Assembly (NCBI GenBank): GCA_024180945.1
Contig: JAKSGN010000043.1
Coordinates: forward strand, 2,914,001 to 2,978,000
From: Macrophomina tecta
Taxonomy: Eukaryota > Ascomycota > Dothideomycetes > Botryosphaeriales > Botryosphaeriaceae
Length of the DNA stretch: 64,000 bases
Reading direction: 5' to 3'
The position numbers were made by a program, and so were the translations under genes. Below the pieces are notes generated by a model. It had not been told where the DNA came from, ran no database searches, and saw nothing but the letters and a program-made list of their open reading frames with translations. This document shows positions 14,058 through 25,158 of the stretch, one piece after another (the stretch's first letter is position 1; each line of letters opens with the position of its first letter).

Positions 14058-15788
14058 ATGTCGCCTCGTGCTGCTCCAGCTCCCAATGACTCTGCAGTAG
14101 CCTCCGAGCGCAGCCCGCTGCTTCAGAACGGAACGGACGGCCATGCGGGGCAGGCTGAGGGCAACGGAGCTGACAACAGCGTCCCGCTGGCAGAGGAACC
14201 CAGCACAGTGAAACTAGTTCTCACATTGGGGAGCTGCTGGGTCGGTGTCTTTCTTGCAGCTCTGGGTATACATGCGCTCATATTCTTGTCAGCGAGAGCT
14301 GTAGCTGACCATCCACTAGACTCCACTGTCATCGCAACCCTTAGCGGCCCCATATCCGACTCTTTCAACTCATTCACACTCTTCTCTTGGATAGCCACTG
14401 CCTACCTTATTGCCAATGCTGCCATTCAGCCTCTGAGCGGGCGATTGACGGACATCTTCTCCCGTCGTACCGGCCTCGTCATTTCGAACGTCTTCTTCGC
14501 CGCCGGCAATCTGATATGCGGATTAGCAAAGAGCCAGAGCGTGATGATATTAGGGCGTGTAGTCGCTGGTATGGGTGGCGGCGGTCTTCTCACTATTTCA
14601 ACTTTTGTGACGACTGATCTTGTCCCCCTGCGCCGACGAGGATTATGGCAAGGTTTTGGAAACCTGTCGTTCGGACTGGGCAGTGGGCTTGGAGGCGTCT
14701 TTGGTGGCTGGATCAATGACTCTCTGTCGTGGCGATGGGCTTTCCTGATCCAAGTGCCACTGATTGTTGTATCTGGGATACTTGTCTTCTTCACGGTCAA
14801 AATACCCGTGAAGGAGAAGAACATGTCACGCATCAAGCGCATCGACTTCCTGGGCAGTATCACACTAGTCACCAGCCTGGTGCTCTTGCTTCTCGCACTC
14901 AACTCCGGCGGCAACATCGTGCCATGGAACCACCCTCTCGTGCTAGTCAGCCTGCCCCTATTCGCCGCATTCTTGCTCGCCTTCATCTTCGTCGAGGACC
15001 GCGTCGCCGGCGAGCCCATCATCCCCGTCCGCCTGCTCCTCCACCGCACCGTCTGGGCCTCCTGCCTGACCAACTGGTTCACGACCATGTCCGTCTTCTC
15101 CATCCTCTACTACGGCCCCATCTACTTCCAGATCCGCGGCCTGACCGCCACCGGCGCCGGCGTCCGCCTCATCCCGTCCTCAGTCGGCACGGCCGTCGGC
15201 TCCGTCGCCGTCGGCCTGCTCACGCGCGCGACGGGCCGCTACTGGCACCTCAACGCCGCGATCGAGGCGCTACTCGTCCTCGCCGTCGGGCTCATCGCGG
15301 GGACCTTCGACCTGTCGACGCCGGCCTGGCCGCCCTTCCTGTATTTCTTCCTCGTCGGCGTCGGTTACGGCGGCATGCTGACCACGACGCTGCTCGCCCT
15401 CATCTCCGCCGTCGACCACGTCCACCAGGCCGTCGTCACATCCGCATCGTACGCCTTCCGGAGTACTGGCAGTACCATCGGCATCTCCGTCGCCGGCGCC
15501 GTCTTCCAGAACGTGCTGAAGCGTGAGCTGTGGGGCCGCTTTGGCGATAAGGATGGTGCGGCGGAGGTGATCAAGCGGATTAGGGACAGCGTGGGAGCGG
15601 TGCAGAGGCTGCCGCCCGAGTGGAAGGAGGGCGCGTTGGAGGCATATGCGCGGGCGCTGACCGCGGTGTGGTGGACGACTTTTGGGATTACGGTGCTGGG
15701 GGCACTGTGCAGTCTGGCAATGGGGGAGCATCGGTTGCATAAGAATTTGGCGAGGACGGAGGATGATGAGGAGGAGGAGGGGGTTTGA
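14058..15788 (+). CDS. MFS transporter, DHA2-like (vacuolar basic amino acid/multidrug type)
   Basis: Proton-coupled major facilitator with about 14 predicted helices. Motifs: LAALDSTVIATLSGPI (motif D1 in helix 1), GRLTDIFSRRTGL (motif A), GRVVAGMGGGGLLT (motif B) and SWRWAFLIQVPL (typical of the DHA2/VBA/Fnx1 group). The 54-nt segment 14266-14319 (GTATAC...GCTGAC...CACTAG) is an intron: its removal makes ALDSTVIATL, exactly the conserved helix-1 motif. It is a multiple of three without a stop, so a single-exon reading would look open. Spliced product 558 aa. The start is the ATG at 14058 (MSPRAAPAP). The N-terminal ERSPLLQ is a possible dileucine-type vacuolar sorting signal (inference). 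Substrate unknown. Confidence 0.9.
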   Translation: MSPRAAPAPNDSAVASERSPLLQNGTDGHAGQAEGNGADNSVPLAEEPSTVKLVLTLGSCWVGVFLAALGIHALIFLSARAVADHPLDSTVIATLSGPISDSFNSFTLFSWIATAYLIANAAIQPLSGRLTDIFSRRTGLVISNVFFAAGNLICGLAKSQSVMILGRVVAGMGGGGLLTISTFVTTDLVPLRRRGLWQGFGNLSFGLGSGLGGVFGGWINDSLSWRWAFLIQVPLIVVSGILVFFTVKIPVKEKNMSRIKRIDFLGSITLVTSLVLLLLALNSGGNIVPWNHPLVLVSLPLFAAFLLAFIFVEDRVAGEPIIPVRLLLHRTVWASCLTNWFTTMSVFSILYYGPIYFQIRGLTATGAGVRLIPSSVGTAVGSVAVGLLTRATGRYWHLNAAIEALLVLAVGLIAGTFDLSTPAWPPFLYFFLVGVGYGGMLTTTLLALISAVDHVHQAVVTSASYAFRSTGSTIGISVAGAVFQNVLKRELWGRFGDKDGAAEVIKRIRDSVGAVQRLPPEWKEGALEAYARALTAVWWTTFGITVLGALCSLAMGEHRLHKNLARTEDDEEEEGV

Positions 15789-15947
15789 TTAGTAGAGACT
15801 ACCGGCAAACGCCGTTCACAGAAGAATAAGACCTCGGAGAAGTTATATGTAAGTATGTATAGAAATTCCTTACTCTCTTCCAACAATCCGATCAGACTCC
15901 AAAGAACCAGGTATCCTGCGCAAACGCCAATGCCCCGCCATACTCGC

Positions 15948-16507
15948 TCATTTCGTCTCCCATCCCCCAATCCCCAAATGGTCCACCTCCTGCCCCTGCC
16001 CATCTTTCTCCCCCTTCTTCTTCAGCGCCTTCCCCACCTGCTTGTGCCGCTCCTTGCTGTCCTCCTCCAGCGCCCGCGTCGCCTCCTTCCCGATCGCGCG
16101 GTCCCTGCCCTCTGCACGCGCGGCTCCGTACGCGCTGAGGTTACCGCCGCCCGCACCTTTCGCCCGCGCCGCCGTGTCCGTCTGCTCGACGGTGCGCGAC
16201 GAGCCGTCCGGGCGCGTGTCGGTGGTTTTGTTCTTGCGCTGGAACATGGAGCCGGAGAGGGCGGCGAAGAGGTTGAGATTGAGTCCGGCCTGAGTTACTA
16301 TCAATTAGTCTTTCTTGCTTTTCGCTTTCCCGCCCGGGGGAAAAGAAGGGGTACGTGAGGGGAGAAAAGTGCAGTTGATGTGGCAGGATGGCTGCTGACC
16401 TTGGCTTCGGCGCTGGCGTATTGCTCGCGCGCTTCGACTTGCGGTTGTTGGTTCAGCTGCTGCTCATCGGCTGCGGCACGGCGGGCGACGGCTTGCTTGC
16501 TCGACAT
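15948..16507 (-). CDS. Small hydrophilic protein of unknown function
   Basis: Two exons (16400-16507, 15948-16289) split by a 110-nt intron give 149 aa. I do not recognise a named domain. It is charged and Ala/Lys/Glu-rich: an N-terminal helix (SSKQAVARRAAADEQQLNQQP), a middle segment AGLNLNLFAALSGSMFQRKNK, and a Lys/Glu-rich tail (EEDSKERHKQVGKALKKKGEK). No signal peptide or membrane segment. The good start context, clean phase-0 splice and the organised middle segment argue that it is a real gene. It is convergent with the MFS gene, only 159 bp away. Confidence 0.7.
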
Positions 16508-17281
16508 TTTTATACTTCCTTGTCGCTTCTTCTTCTTCTTCCTCTCCTTCTACTTCTATATGAGGCTCGTTAGGGACTGCAGATGACTGATCCAGCAGGC
16601 TAATGGATTCTGTGAAACCGCAGCAGGGTCGGCTGAGGATATGGTAGAGGGCCGATTTGCGAGAATTGGAAATTGGCAGCGGAGGTAAAAGAGTAGAATT
16701 ATCTGGGACGGATGATGGAGGGAGTGATGTAATTGTACAGAAGAATCACGTGCTGATCAGCCTTGTCTAGAGAGAAACCTGCTCGCGAACCCTGCTTTGG
16801 ACCCTGATCTGCGCGTGCCCCGGCTTGAGCGGATGCTCGACGAAGCGGAGAAGTGTCTTTCATCTCATCAGCGTCCGTTTTCGTGCCGGACACGGTTTCC
16901 TGAAATTTGCGAGATGGATTGAAGAAATGGCCGTTGTGGCGGTTGCGAACCGTGAGACTTTGAATGCCTCGCCCCGCCTTCCTGCTCGTACGCAGGAACG
17001 CCATCATGCCATGTTCAAGCCAATCTTTCTTTTCTTCTTTCTCTGTTAAAAGCAGGCCGCTTTGCTGGCAGCACTAGAGGTCACCGGCTGGTACCATTCG
17101 AGGTATATCCACCGGATTGTTCGCGTATTGCGCTTTGTGAGATAACACGGCAAGGGATCTTTTTCCCGCCGCAGGATCGCGGCAAAGGTACAGCCTAAAG
17201 ACACCACGCTGTATCTGGCTAGCTTTGATCAAAACTAAATCCTCATTACTTCTTCCACTGCTATCCCTTCTCTGCGCCAAA
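16508..17281. other. Gap upstream of the BIM1-like gene, distal part
   Basis: About 0.8 kb with a CT-rich stretch near 16520-16560 (promoter of the small minus-strand gene). No coding feature supported. Confidence 0.5.
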
Positions 17282-17288
17282 TTTGCTC
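17282..17288 (+). promoter_or_regulatory. TTTGCTC, possible copper-starvation element
   Basis: Matches the TTTGC(T/G)C core bound by Mac1-type copper-sensing activators, about 550 bp upstream of the BIM1-like ATG. Short motif; treat as a candidate only. Confidence 0.25.
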
Positions 17289-17492
17289 CTATTTGGCATC
17301 GAGAAGCGCCTTCGAAGTGCTTTGAATTCAGCTCTAGTGCTCACTGCGACTGGTTTTCCACGGCTCCGCAGTATGCTCTCCCTGCGGACATCTCCTCCAC
17401 CTTTCCCCCCGCTCCGCTGCATGCAGGCACGCCAAGGCATGCAAGCAACCCCTCCGCCGCCAAGCGAGCTTGCCTGTAGCGGGATGAGCAAG

Positions 17493-17500
17493 TTTGCGCA
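17493..17500 (+). promoter_or_regulatory. TTTGCGCA, candidate Mac1-type copper-response element
   Basis: Exact match to the yeast Mac1 consensus TTTGC(T/G)CA, 334 bp upstream of the ATG and 118 bp upstream of the TATA box of a predicted copper-binding protein gene. The coincidence of motif and gene function makes it worth noting; binding is inferred. Confidence 0.35.
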
Positions 17501-17617
17501 ATAAACACCACAACGCCACAACGCGCTCACTGTTCCTGCCAATGGGCTTTGTCAGGCTCAATCAGGAAGCCATCAGAACACAGCAGCTGATTGTGGCGCC
17601 GTAAGCTTTACAAGCGG

Positions 17618-17624
17618 TATAAAG
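17618..17624 (+). promoter_or_regulatory. TATA box of the BIM1-like gene
   Basis: TATAAAG 216 bp upstream of the chosen ATG. No in-frame start between them gives a better protein. Confidence 0.45.
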
Positions 17625-17833
17625 TGCTTGCGTGGGATGCCTGTATGTTCTGTCTGTGGATTGACTCTCGCAGCTGCTCTGTGGACCTCAATCACATACT
17701 TGTGAGCTTTGAGCATTTCTACACGTGCTACACAAACTCCGGGGGTCATTGCCTCCACCAATCCCACTTCCTTATCACCTCAGATTTCTCCATTGAAGGA
17801 GAAGTCCCATTGACGACTTATACACTTGCAAAA

Positions 17834-18756
17834 ATGCTGTCCAAACTCTTCGCACTCCTCACCTGCCTCACCCTCACCGCCGCCCACTTCGAAATTGAAT
17901 ACCCCTTCTGGCGCGGCGACTCCTTCGAAGGCGACGCCTCGCAATGGATCTGGCCCTGTACGTCTTCTCCCTCCCTCTCCTCACCACACTCCCCGGTAGC
18001 CAACCCTCGCTCACCCCCCTCATCAGGCGCCAATGTCAACTCCACCCCGGCCTCCGAAGCCAACCGCACGCTCTGGCCCGTCACCGGCGGCAGCGTGCGC
18101 CTGCATGTCACGCATCCGTGGGCGCTCACTTACATCAACATCGGCCTTGCCGACAGCAGCCCGGACGGCGCGGGCGGCGTCAACAACACCGTCGCTAGCT
18201 TCAACGCCACCCTGCTATCCGCCTACAACCAGACGGGCAACGGCACCTTCTGCATTCCCAGCATCGGCGGCACGGCGCTCGAGGAGCTGGCGCGCGAGGC
18301 GGGATTGGAAGGAGGGCTGCAGGGACTGAGCGGGCGAAATGCGAGTTTGCAAGTCATTCAAATCGCACATGGGGGCAGTGCGCTCTACAATGTAGGTCGC
18401 GCTCATCTTTTCCTTTCCCCTCACCCCTCCTCTCGTCTTCTTGTAGGAGCGGGTGAAGGATGTTCAAGGTTAATGCTGATACGGTGTGCCTACAGTGCGC
18501 CGACATCACGTTCGCTTCGAATGCAACGACCCTGGCCGCGGACCAATGCAGCAACTCAACCGGCGTTGGCGGCATCGAGGTCACGAATGTGGATTCAGCG
18601 CTCGCCGGTAATGCTTCTTCGACCGCGTCGGGAGCGGCTGCGAGCGGGACAGCGACCGGAGGTGCGGGCGGCTCGGTGGATGGGATCCCCGGTATGAACG
18701 TCTTGATGGTCATGGGTGTTTTTTGGGTGCTTCGTGCTGCTGGGGGCCGATGGTAG
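17834..18756 (+). CDS. GPI-anchored BIM1-like (X325, LPMO-like) copper protein
   Basis: Exons 17834-17957, 18027-18391, 18496-18756 give 249 aa. A signal peptide (MLSKLFALLTCLTLTAA) is followed directly by HFEIEYPFWRGDSF, so cleavage would expose an N-terminal His. A second His lies in RLHVTHPWALTYINIGL. This pattern (mature His1, YPxxRG, Cys after WPC) is that of the LPMO-like X325 family, which includes the Cryptococcus copper-acquisition factor Bim1; these bind Cu(II) through a His brace but are not thought to cleave polysaccharide. Several N-glycosylation sequons are present. The C-terminus has a Ser/Ala/Gly-rich stretch and a hydrophobic tail (MNVLMVMGVFWVL), as for a GPI anchor. Expected role: copper binding or uptake at the cell surface. 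Confidence 0.87.
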
Positions 18757-21392
18757 GAGCATGGTCGTGGCTGTGGTGCTGAGGGATGAGAGGACGGAGA
18801 AGACGACAGTTGACCTTGAGCTGATGAGTCTAAGGCGGTGAATGTGAGCTACGAAAGCAAAGCCGGTTTATACCACGAGGTATGATGTCACGACCGGAGG
18901 ATCACTTTTTCTTAAGACTGAAGGAAGATCCAGACGAGCTGGGTCTTTCGACTTTTCTTTTCCTATCTATCTATTGATGCAAGATTAGCAAACTCTGCTA
19001 AATGATGACTAATGTTTGGTGAATTAGAAGGAAAGCGACATCATAACAAGAAATCAGAAGACCTTGCCTCTGGCGCCGTCAAGCCTGATACCTAATTCCG
19101 ACGTATCAGTAGTTAAGGTCAGAGGAAAGATTGCCTCGGCACCTTCAGCAGCCTCGCGAACTTCTTCGCCCCAACTGTGTCCAACCTTTCACGCAAACAG
19201 GCTTTAGGTAGCGGAACAATCTTGTTCGAACATACATGGTATAGTTGTTCCCTGCGAGAAAGCGCTCCAGCATCGAGCTGTATCTGACCCTCAAAGTCAG
19301 AAAGGTTTGTATGCAGAGGGGTAGTGCTGGTGCTGGTTGAAGGGGTGTTAGGGAATGCTCCAGAGTCATGCCGTACATCGTTTCCCCTCCGACGATTGAT
19401 TAGGAGGGATACGATGTTAGTACTCCGTACGGAGAGCGCGAGGAATGAATGCCATTCCCTGTTGGTGTCCTAGACACCTTCAGTTCTCCAGAATTCCTGA
19501 TCTCAGCCTTGAAAACTACCCGCCGAAGGGAGGCATCTGCGATAGATTTTAAGCCCTATTGCTTCAAGGCATTGATAAAGCGGACTCGTTCACACAAGAC
19601 GGCAGTCGCCCGGCCTATCTATGGATAGCTGACTAGAAAAACCTGGTGTCCTCGATCCAGGGAGGCGCGAGTATTGGAAGCGTACACCTGGGCATTGATG
19701 AGTCCCTCGTTGCCATCATCTACTCCATGCTTCCAATCGCTCCTGCGAAGATCCAACCCGTAATACCGGGGTGTCTCCCCAACCCGAAGCAATCATCACC
19801 AAAGCCCTCATCTGGCTCTGGAATTACTGAAATAGTCGTACCTGGGGGCTCTGAAGGCGAAGATGGACAGTTGGGAGGAGCCGGCTGGCCAATATTTCCG
19901 TGTCTGTGGCCATCATTTGCTGTTGTATGGGAGGACATCGCTGGAAATCAGGTGGTAGAGCTGCGATGTGGCCAAAAAGCGAGTGATTGTAAGTTTGCCC
20001 GGATGTAGTCCAATGCTAAACCGGTGACAGTTAGGATTCTGAAAGAGTGTGGGAGGGGAGATTGAAGAGAGCGCGTTTGCTGAGCAGGTCTACGAGCCCG
20101 TGTGTAGACGGTATTCATTGCCATGGATATCGTTACCATGTATATTTTCCCTAATCCATGAAAAATGTGTCTTGAATGAATCGGGTTAGACCAAGACGTG
20201 GTTGAAAGTGTTGTCTGTCCTGCAAGACCATATGGTGACGTTCTTTCAGGCAGGTTCCATACTCGCCTTTTGAAGTTGGCCAACTTCTTCCAGTTCAGTG
20301 AGCAAGAAGAAAACGCTTGCACTTGGAAGCAAAGATCGAGTCGGCCAGACCTAAACATAGTCCAGCAGCGGTTGATATAGGTCATAAGCTGTGAACCACG
20401 CGTTTGCATTCTTCTGCCGCACTACTGTGGCCCGAGAGGAACAGTGAGTCTGCCAGTGCGGAGAGTTTGACACTTAATTTTAGATAGAACCTGTGTGCAT
20501 ACCGATGGTGTTCGTGATGTGAAACATGACACAGTGTCCGAGTCACACGGCGGATTACCGCGGTGGTCATGCTTGGCGAGGCTCGATTACCAAGAACGGA
20601 AGGTGGCGGCATCCATACGCAGGAATAACATGGCAAAGTTTCCCTGGTATGGACATGAGGCAGCCGCTGAAGGGAATAGTTCGCATGAAGCCGCGCACGT
20701 TGTGGTGCTTTCGTGAAGCTGCTATTCCCGGAGTCTGGCGCAACGCTTTGTTAGCACCTAACGACCACGTTGCAAGTGGCCAAATGTGAAATAAGCATGG
20801 CGATGATATTGCGCATCAGGACGACGATGACTGTTCTTTGACTCCACCAAGGTGGCGTCGTTGGAGGCGAAATTAGCCAGAATATATTGGAGTTGATGCC
20901 ACGGTGGCCGCAGAAAAGCGTAGATGAGGCGCCAAGACTCCACGTGTATGGAAGGCGGGCCCGATTTAGCAGCCGGAGCGAGAAATAAGCATGGGGGCGT
21001 CGGTGTTGGTGGGCGCATCAGCCGCGCTGTGCTGGGTTGGATTCTGGAAGTTTCACGCGGCGGAAAGGACAGGTTGCAAAAAGCCCTATTGCGGCCATTG
21101 ATGCGCCGCCAAACCCAGCCGCTAGCCCGCTTTCGGCCATAGCCAGAGGCGGCCATGTTGATTATCCGGGTGCTGGAGCTCCAATCGAAAAGGCAACGGT
21201 GGTGACTTTACATAGCGCCTACATAAAGACCACCCCGGGTCGTCGTTACTCTTCCCACTCCACTCCCGACCTCTCTTCTTCTTTTGTCCGCCCTTTGATA
21301 CCCCTCTACACTAATTGCTCCAGCGGACGGGCACAGCTCTACACCCAGCACCAACTCTTCCATCCACACCGCTTTCCATTCTACCGTTCGAC
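18757..21392. other. Gene-free interval before KAR2
   Basis: About 2.6 kb, lower in GC than its surroundings from 18900 to 20500. No ORF with a recognisable domain and no convincing exon chain on either strand. The last few hundred bases hold a CT-rich leader (21240-21300) and are presumably the KAR2 promoter and 5' UTR. I could not find a perfect ER-stress (CCAAT-N9-CCACG) element. Confidence 0.45.
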
Positions 21393-23579
21393 ATGGCTCG
21401 GCGGTCGGGAGGCGCGTCCTCGCGCTTCCAATGGACTACCGTCCTCTACCTCCTCCTTGTCATCTGCGCACCCATGGTGTTGCTCGGCACGGCGAGGGCA
21501 CAGTCTGACGACAACGCCGTCAAGGGTCCCGTCATTGGTATCGATCTGGGAACTACCTACTCTTGTGTGGGTGTCATGAAGGGAGGCAAGGTTGAGATCA
21601 TCGTCAACGACCAGGGTAACCGTATTACTCCTTCGTGGGTGGCTTTCACCGACGAGGAGCGTCTTATTGGCGACGCCGCGAAGAACCAATGTAAGTCCCG
21701 CGAATTCATCTCTGCCGCAGCACAAGCTGACAACCGCCCTCAGTCTCCTCGAACCCCGCCCGCACCATCTTCGACATCAAGCGTCTCATCGGTCGCAAAT
21801 ACAACGAGAAGGATGTTCAGAACGACATCAAGCACTTCCCCTTCAAGGTCGTCAACAAGGGCGGTCAGCCGCGTGTCCAGGTCGAGGTTAAGGGCGAGGA
21901 GAAGACTTTCACTCCTGAGGAGGTCAGTGCCATGGTTCTGAGCAAGATGAAGGATGTTGCCGAGCAGTACCTCGGCGAGCCTGTTCAGAACGCCGTTGTC
22001 ACTGTTCCCGCCTACTTCAACGACGCTCAGAGAGCCGCTACCAAGGACGCCGGTACCATTGCCGGTCTGAATGTCCTCCGTGTTGTCAACGAGCCCACCG
22101 CGGCCGCTCTGGCCTACGGTCTGGACAAGAAGGATGACAAGACTGAACGCCAGATCATTGTCTACGATCTTGGTGGTGGTACTTTCGATGTTTCCATTCT
22201 TACTGTCGACGAGGGCGTTTTCGAGGTCCAGGCTACCGCTGGTGACACTCACCTTGGTGGTGAGGACTTTGACAACCGTGTGATCGACTACTTCACCAAG
22301 CAGTACAACAAGAAGCACGGCGTCGACATCAGCAAGAATCCCAAGACCATGGGTAAGCTCAAGCGCGAGGTTGAGAAGGCCAAGCGCACTCTGTAAGTGG
22401 ACCCATCCGTTGAAAGGTCAACGGCAAAGTCTAACCTCCGCGCAGTTCTTCACAAATGTCCACGAAGATTGAAATCGAGTCTTTCCACGATGGCAACGAT
22501 TTCTCCGAGACTCTTACCCGCGCCAAGTTCGAGGAGCTCAACAACGATCTTTTCAAGAAGACTCTCAAGCCAGTTGAGCAGGTTTTGAAGGACGCCAAGC
22601 TCAAGAAGTCTGACATTGACGACATTGTCCTTGTCGGTGGTTCGACTCGTATCCCGAAGGTCCAGTCGATGCTTGAGGAGTTCTTTGGCAAGAAGGCCAG
22701 GAAGGACGTCAACCCCGATGAGGCTGTCGCCTACGGCGCTGCTGTTCAGGGTGGTATTCTCTCTGGCGAGGAGGAGGCTGGCAGCCTTGTCCTCATGGAT
22801 GTTAACCCTCTTACCCTCGGTATCGAGACCACTGGCGGTGTCATGACCCACCTGATTAAGCGTGGCACCACCATCCCCACTCGCAAGAGCCAGATCTTCT
22901 CGACTGCTGCTGATAACCAGCCTGTCGTCCTGATCCAGGTCTACGAGGGTGAGCGCTCGATGACCAAGGACAACAACCTTCTGGGCAAGTTCGAGCTCAC
23001 TGGCATTCCGCCGGCGCCTCGTGGTGTTCCCCAGATTGAGGTCTCGTTCGAGCTCGACGCCAACGGTATCCTCAAGGTTTCTGCTGGTGACAAGGGCACT
23101 GGCAAGTCGGAGTCGATCACCATCACCAACGACAAGGGCCGCCTCAGCGCTGACGAGATTGAGCGCATGGTTGCCGAGGCTGAGAAGTACGCCGACGAGG
23201 ACAAGGCGACCCGCGAGAGGATCGAGGCCAGGAACAGCCTGGAGAACTACGCCTTCAGCCTCAAGAACCAGGTCAACGACGAGGATGGTCTCGGTGGCAA
23301 GATCGACGACGATGACAAGGAGACGGTGAGTATCCCTGCACAAGCTGAATCAGTATTTCGAGCATTCGCTGACGTAAATTGTCGCAGATCATGGAGGCTG
23401 TCAAGGAGGCGCAGGATTGGCTCGATGAGAACGCGGCTGAGGCCACGGCCGAGGACTTCGAGGAGCAGCGCGAGAAGCTGTCCAATGTGGCCTACCCCAT
23501 CACCAGCAAGCTGTACAGCGGCGCTGGCGGTATGCCCGACTACGGTGATGATGAGCCCAGCGGCCACGACGAGTTGTAG
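21393..23579 (+). CDS. KAR2: ER chaperone BiP/Kar2 (Hsp70)
   Basis: ATP-dependent Hsp70 of the ER lumen that drives translocation, folding and ERAD. Exons 21393-21690, 21744-22392, 22446-23325, 23388-23579 (introns 53, 53 and 62 nt) give 672 aa, the normal length. Signal-anchor-like leader ([20 protein letters not shown]), Hsp70 signatures [27 protein letters not shown] and [13 protein letters not shown], the interdomain linker/substrate domain ([21 protein letters not shown]) and the C-terminal ER-retrieval tetrapeptide HDEL. The start is the first ATG, giving the expected N-terminal leader. Very sure. Confidence 0.98.
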
Positions 23580-25158
23580 AGAGCATGCACGGGGAAGGGG
23601 GCAGAAAAGCTCTGTATAAAATTTTAGACAGCAATTTTTTTTTTCTTTGCTTTCAGGACTGTTCGCCATCGAGAGTGTCACCGGGATCAGTAGGATAGGA
23701 GTTCTACGGGAGCTATGAACGGACGATAGGTTTGCATTGCATGAAACGCTTTGTGCAACTCTGATTAGCCGCCGGGAGGGTCGCGCAGGCGGCATGTTTC
23801 GTGAGGGTGCAGTGTTACGAATACGCTTAAGCCTGGGACAGAGATGAGAGACGCGATCTCTCGCGTAGAGGCAAATTTCTCCCATTTGGCTTTTTTATGA
23901 TGGGCTCATCTTAACCAAGCGGTCACGGGATGTTCCCTCTCGCTATGTGTCATGCGACAAACAAGGCAGGCGCTGGGTGGCGTCGATTATCATTTGGCAC
24001 GACTCCATAATCAATTCGCGGGCAACCGCTGGTGGTGGAAACAAGCCGCGGTCGGGACGCTCGGGCGGGCAGAGTGGAGCCAGCAAATTTCGCGACGGCG
24101 GGGTGTCGCAAACGGCAGGCGGTCGGTCCAGCGCCGCGTTGTTTCTTCTGGAGACGCGGTGACGCGCTGGGCCACGACGAGGCTCCAGCAGCTGGTGGAT
24201 GGTTCGCCGTTGAGGCCGCTTGGCCGTCCGGATGGGCGCAGACCCGCAATGGGGACTGCGTGGCTTGGGCGGGTGGGCGGGCTGCGACAGGCAAACCCTG
24301 CGCTCGCCAATGGCCGCCGGCGCCCGGGCCAGGAACAGGCTAGGCACGACGTAGCCCTGCGGCTTTCATGCGCGGAATCGGCCTGGGGAGAGGGCGGACG
24401 GGGGTGCTGATTGGGCGGCCCTGTATCAGAGGCGTTTGAGATAGTGAGCAGCGGCAGGGCAGCCCGCTGCGACGGCGGGCGCGCGACATGGCCCTCCACA
24501 CACACACGCCCCAGGCCTGCAAGGCTGCGACCCTCATTGCCGCCGACATTGCACATCTCTCCGCGCACCGCCATGCCGACTGCCGTCCTGCGACACGCTC
24601 GCCCATAAACCCACCAGCCTCCACCGCCCATCGCCTCTCTTTCCGCTGCTGAGCTGGACAGCAGCCAGTGTCGAGCCGCCAGCCCAGCGACAATCACCAC
24701 CGCCCCGGCCCTTTGTGTGCGCGAGAAGAACGCTCGCTGATCACCGCATTCCTTTGTCCCACGGCCAACAATAGCCACCCATTGTGCGACGAAAAGGGCA
24801 CCTTGACACGATTCACCTCCCTTCTTTCAGTCATGCCCCTCATTCCTCTCGCCCCGATCCGTACATAGCCTGCACTCGCTTCTCTCCCACCCATACGCTC
24901 CTCAAACACCAAGGATACCGCCGCACTTTATCACCGCCTCTGCCCTCCGCCCTCTCCTTCCGCTGGCGGCATCGCAGCTGGACTGTTCGATCCAGCGTCT
25001 TTTCCCAGCAACTGTGTTGCTCCATTCGCCGTGAGCGCTCGACGCCTCACCCACACACTCTCTCCCCCCTTCCCTAATACCGACTCGACCCACTTCAGCC
25101 GGCCTGAAGCCACTACTCTCGTTACCATCCTCTACTTAATATCAAATCGCAGCTCGTC
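23580..25158. other. Gap between KAR2 and the KCH1-like gene
   Basis: About 1.6 kb. The right part (24500-25158) is very C-rich with repeated CT/CCAC stretches, like a long fungal promoter and leader; the left part is KAR2 3' UTR. The many overlapping frames around 23950-24780 are GC-driven, mutually inconsistent and domain-free. Confidence 0.5.

Noticed and set aside
14729..15526. 265-codon frame rich in Arg/His/Pro.
   Set aside because: Out-of-frame shadow of the DHA2-like MFS gene.
20880..20945. Possible ER-stress element upstream of KAR2 (ATTGG and CCACG words).
   Set aside because: Spacing (8 nt, wrong orientation) does not fit the CCAAT-N9-CCACG consensus.
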